Of a stretch of DNA of 5,408 nucleotides, positions 4,777-5,408 are shown one piece after another. Under the pieces are notes generated by a model. That model was not told the origin of the DNA and searched no databases. It worked only from the letters and a program-made list of their open reading frames with translations. The DNA lies in NCBI GenBank assembly GCA_014238775.1, contig JABAAK010000013.1:1-5408 (forward strand), given 5' to 3'. Origin of the DNA: Candidatus Paceibacter sp. GTDB taxonomy: Bacteria > Patescibacteriota > Minisyncoccia > Phycocordibacterales > JABAAK01. Within the stretch, counting starts at the first letter, position 1. Every line of letters begins with the position of its first letter. Position numbers and translations under genes: made by a program.

Positions 4777-5408
4777 ATGTCTGAGAAAAAAATTAATTTA
4801 TTTGATTCTTTAACAAGAACTAAAAAAGTGCTTTCCCCTATTAATAAAAATATAGTAAAAATATATTCCTGTGGACCAACATTATATAAAAAATCCCATA
4901 TTGGGAATTTAAGAGGTTATGTTTTTGCTGATACATTAAACAGGATACTTAGAGGATATGGACACAAGGTAAAGCATGTTATAAATCTGACAGATGTTGG
5001 TCACCTTGTTTCAGATGGAGATTATGGTGAGGACAAAATAGAAAAAGAAGCAAAAGAAAGTAAAAAGGATATAGAAGAATTAATCACTGATTTAATCCGC
5101 ATATTTAATTCTAATTTAAAAAGTTTACAAATACCCCTAGAAAGATATTGTTTTACCAGAGCAACTGAATATATCAAGGAACAAATACAATTAATTCAAA
5201 GACTTGAAAAAAAAGGATTTGCTTATAAAATAAGTGACGGAGTTTATTTTAATACAGAGAAATTTAAAAACTATGGCATGCTTGCTGGTTTAAACACATC
5301 CAAACAAGAAGAAGGAAAACGAGTCAAAATAAATAGCGAAAAAAAAGATTTACATGATTTTGCACTATGGAAATTTTCTACAAAAGAAGAAGGTAGGTTG
5401 CAAGAGTG
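4777..5408 (+). CDS. cysS: Cysteinyl-tRNA synthetase CysS, N-terminal 210 residues (partial, runs off right edge)
   Basis: This class Ia synthetase attaches Cys to tRNACys. It is open to the end of the window, giving 210 codons of a family usually about 450-480 aa. Motifs seen are NLFDSLTRTKK (7-17), CGPT (32-35) with Cys32 as the first zinc ligand, HIGNLRGYVFAD (41-52), the CysRS form of the HIGH signature, VKHVINLTDVGHL (65-77), DGDYGEDKIEKEA (80-92) and DFALWKFS (194-201). The next expected block, with further zinc ligands, and the KMSKS loop lie beyond base 5408. The start at ATG 4777 is the only in-frame start after the TAA at 4741-4743 and agrees with the family N-terminus. No Shine-Dalgarno is present in the predicted 9-base leader. 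It is transcribed divergently from the ctpA operon through the shared palindromic promoter. Confidence 0.96.
   Translation, partial: MSEKKINLFDSLTRTKKVLSPINKNIVKIYSCGPTLYKKSHIGNLRGYVFADTLNRILRGYGHKVKHVINLTDVGHLVSDGDYGEDKIEKEAKESKKDIEELITDLIRIFNSNLKSLQIPLERYCFTRATEYIKEQIQLIQRLEKKGFAYKISDGVYFNTEKFKNYGMLAGLNTSKQEEGKRVKINSEKKDLHDFALWKFSTKEEGRLQE

Overview
The window reads as chromosome from a small-genome, AT-rich bacterium (roughly 70 % A+T by eye), most likely a Candidate Phyla Radiation / Patescibacteria member and probably Parcubacteria-like. The reasons are extreme gene packing (six intergenic gaps totalling about 75 bases, two start/stop overlaps), no recognisable Shine-Dalgarno sequence at any of the nine starts, a one-TM protein with a small C-terminal domain of a kind I recall from Parcubacteria, and the style of the CysS, bL27 and S41 sequences. 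The lineage is an inference from protein style, not from a marker tree. The code is standard: UGA ends rplI exactly where bL9 should end, which argues against the UGA=Gly code of Gracilibacteria/SR1.

Layout from left to right. Minus-strand operon A (1211 down to 1) encodes a one-TM small protein, a LOG-family (TIGR00730-type) Rossmann protein, and the N-terminal third or less of thymidylate synthase ThyA, cut by the window edge. Plus-strand operon B (1234-2008) encodes ribosomal protein bL27 and an overlapping YbaK/ProX-type aminoacyl-tRNA deacylase. Convergent to it, with only 3 bases between the stop codons, is minus-strand operon C (4737 down to 2012): an S41 C-terminal processing protease with a PDZ domain, ribosomal protein bL9, and a class I fructose-bisphosphate aldolase. 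Divergent from C is plus-strand cysS (cysteinyl-tRNA synthetase), cut by the right edge.

The genes are housekeeping: translation (bL27, bL9, CysS, a tRNA-editing domain), glycolysis (aldolase), dTMP synthesis (ThyA), nucleotide or nucleoside handling (LOG) and envelope proteolysis (S41). There is no mobile element, CRISPR array, RNA gene or defence island, and no gene-free stretch longer than 39 bases.

The most striking non-coding object is a perfect 34-bp palindrome (4736-4769) filling almost all of the ctpA/cysS divergent gap. It places two mirror-image extended -10 promoters (TGTTATAAT) back to back, and standard spacing puts the ctpA transcript start on the A of its own ATG. A second divergent gap (1212-1233) is only 22 bases and also implies nearly leaderless transcripts. 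Together with the absence of Shine-Dalgarno motifs, this points to leaderless or SD-independent translation as the local norm.
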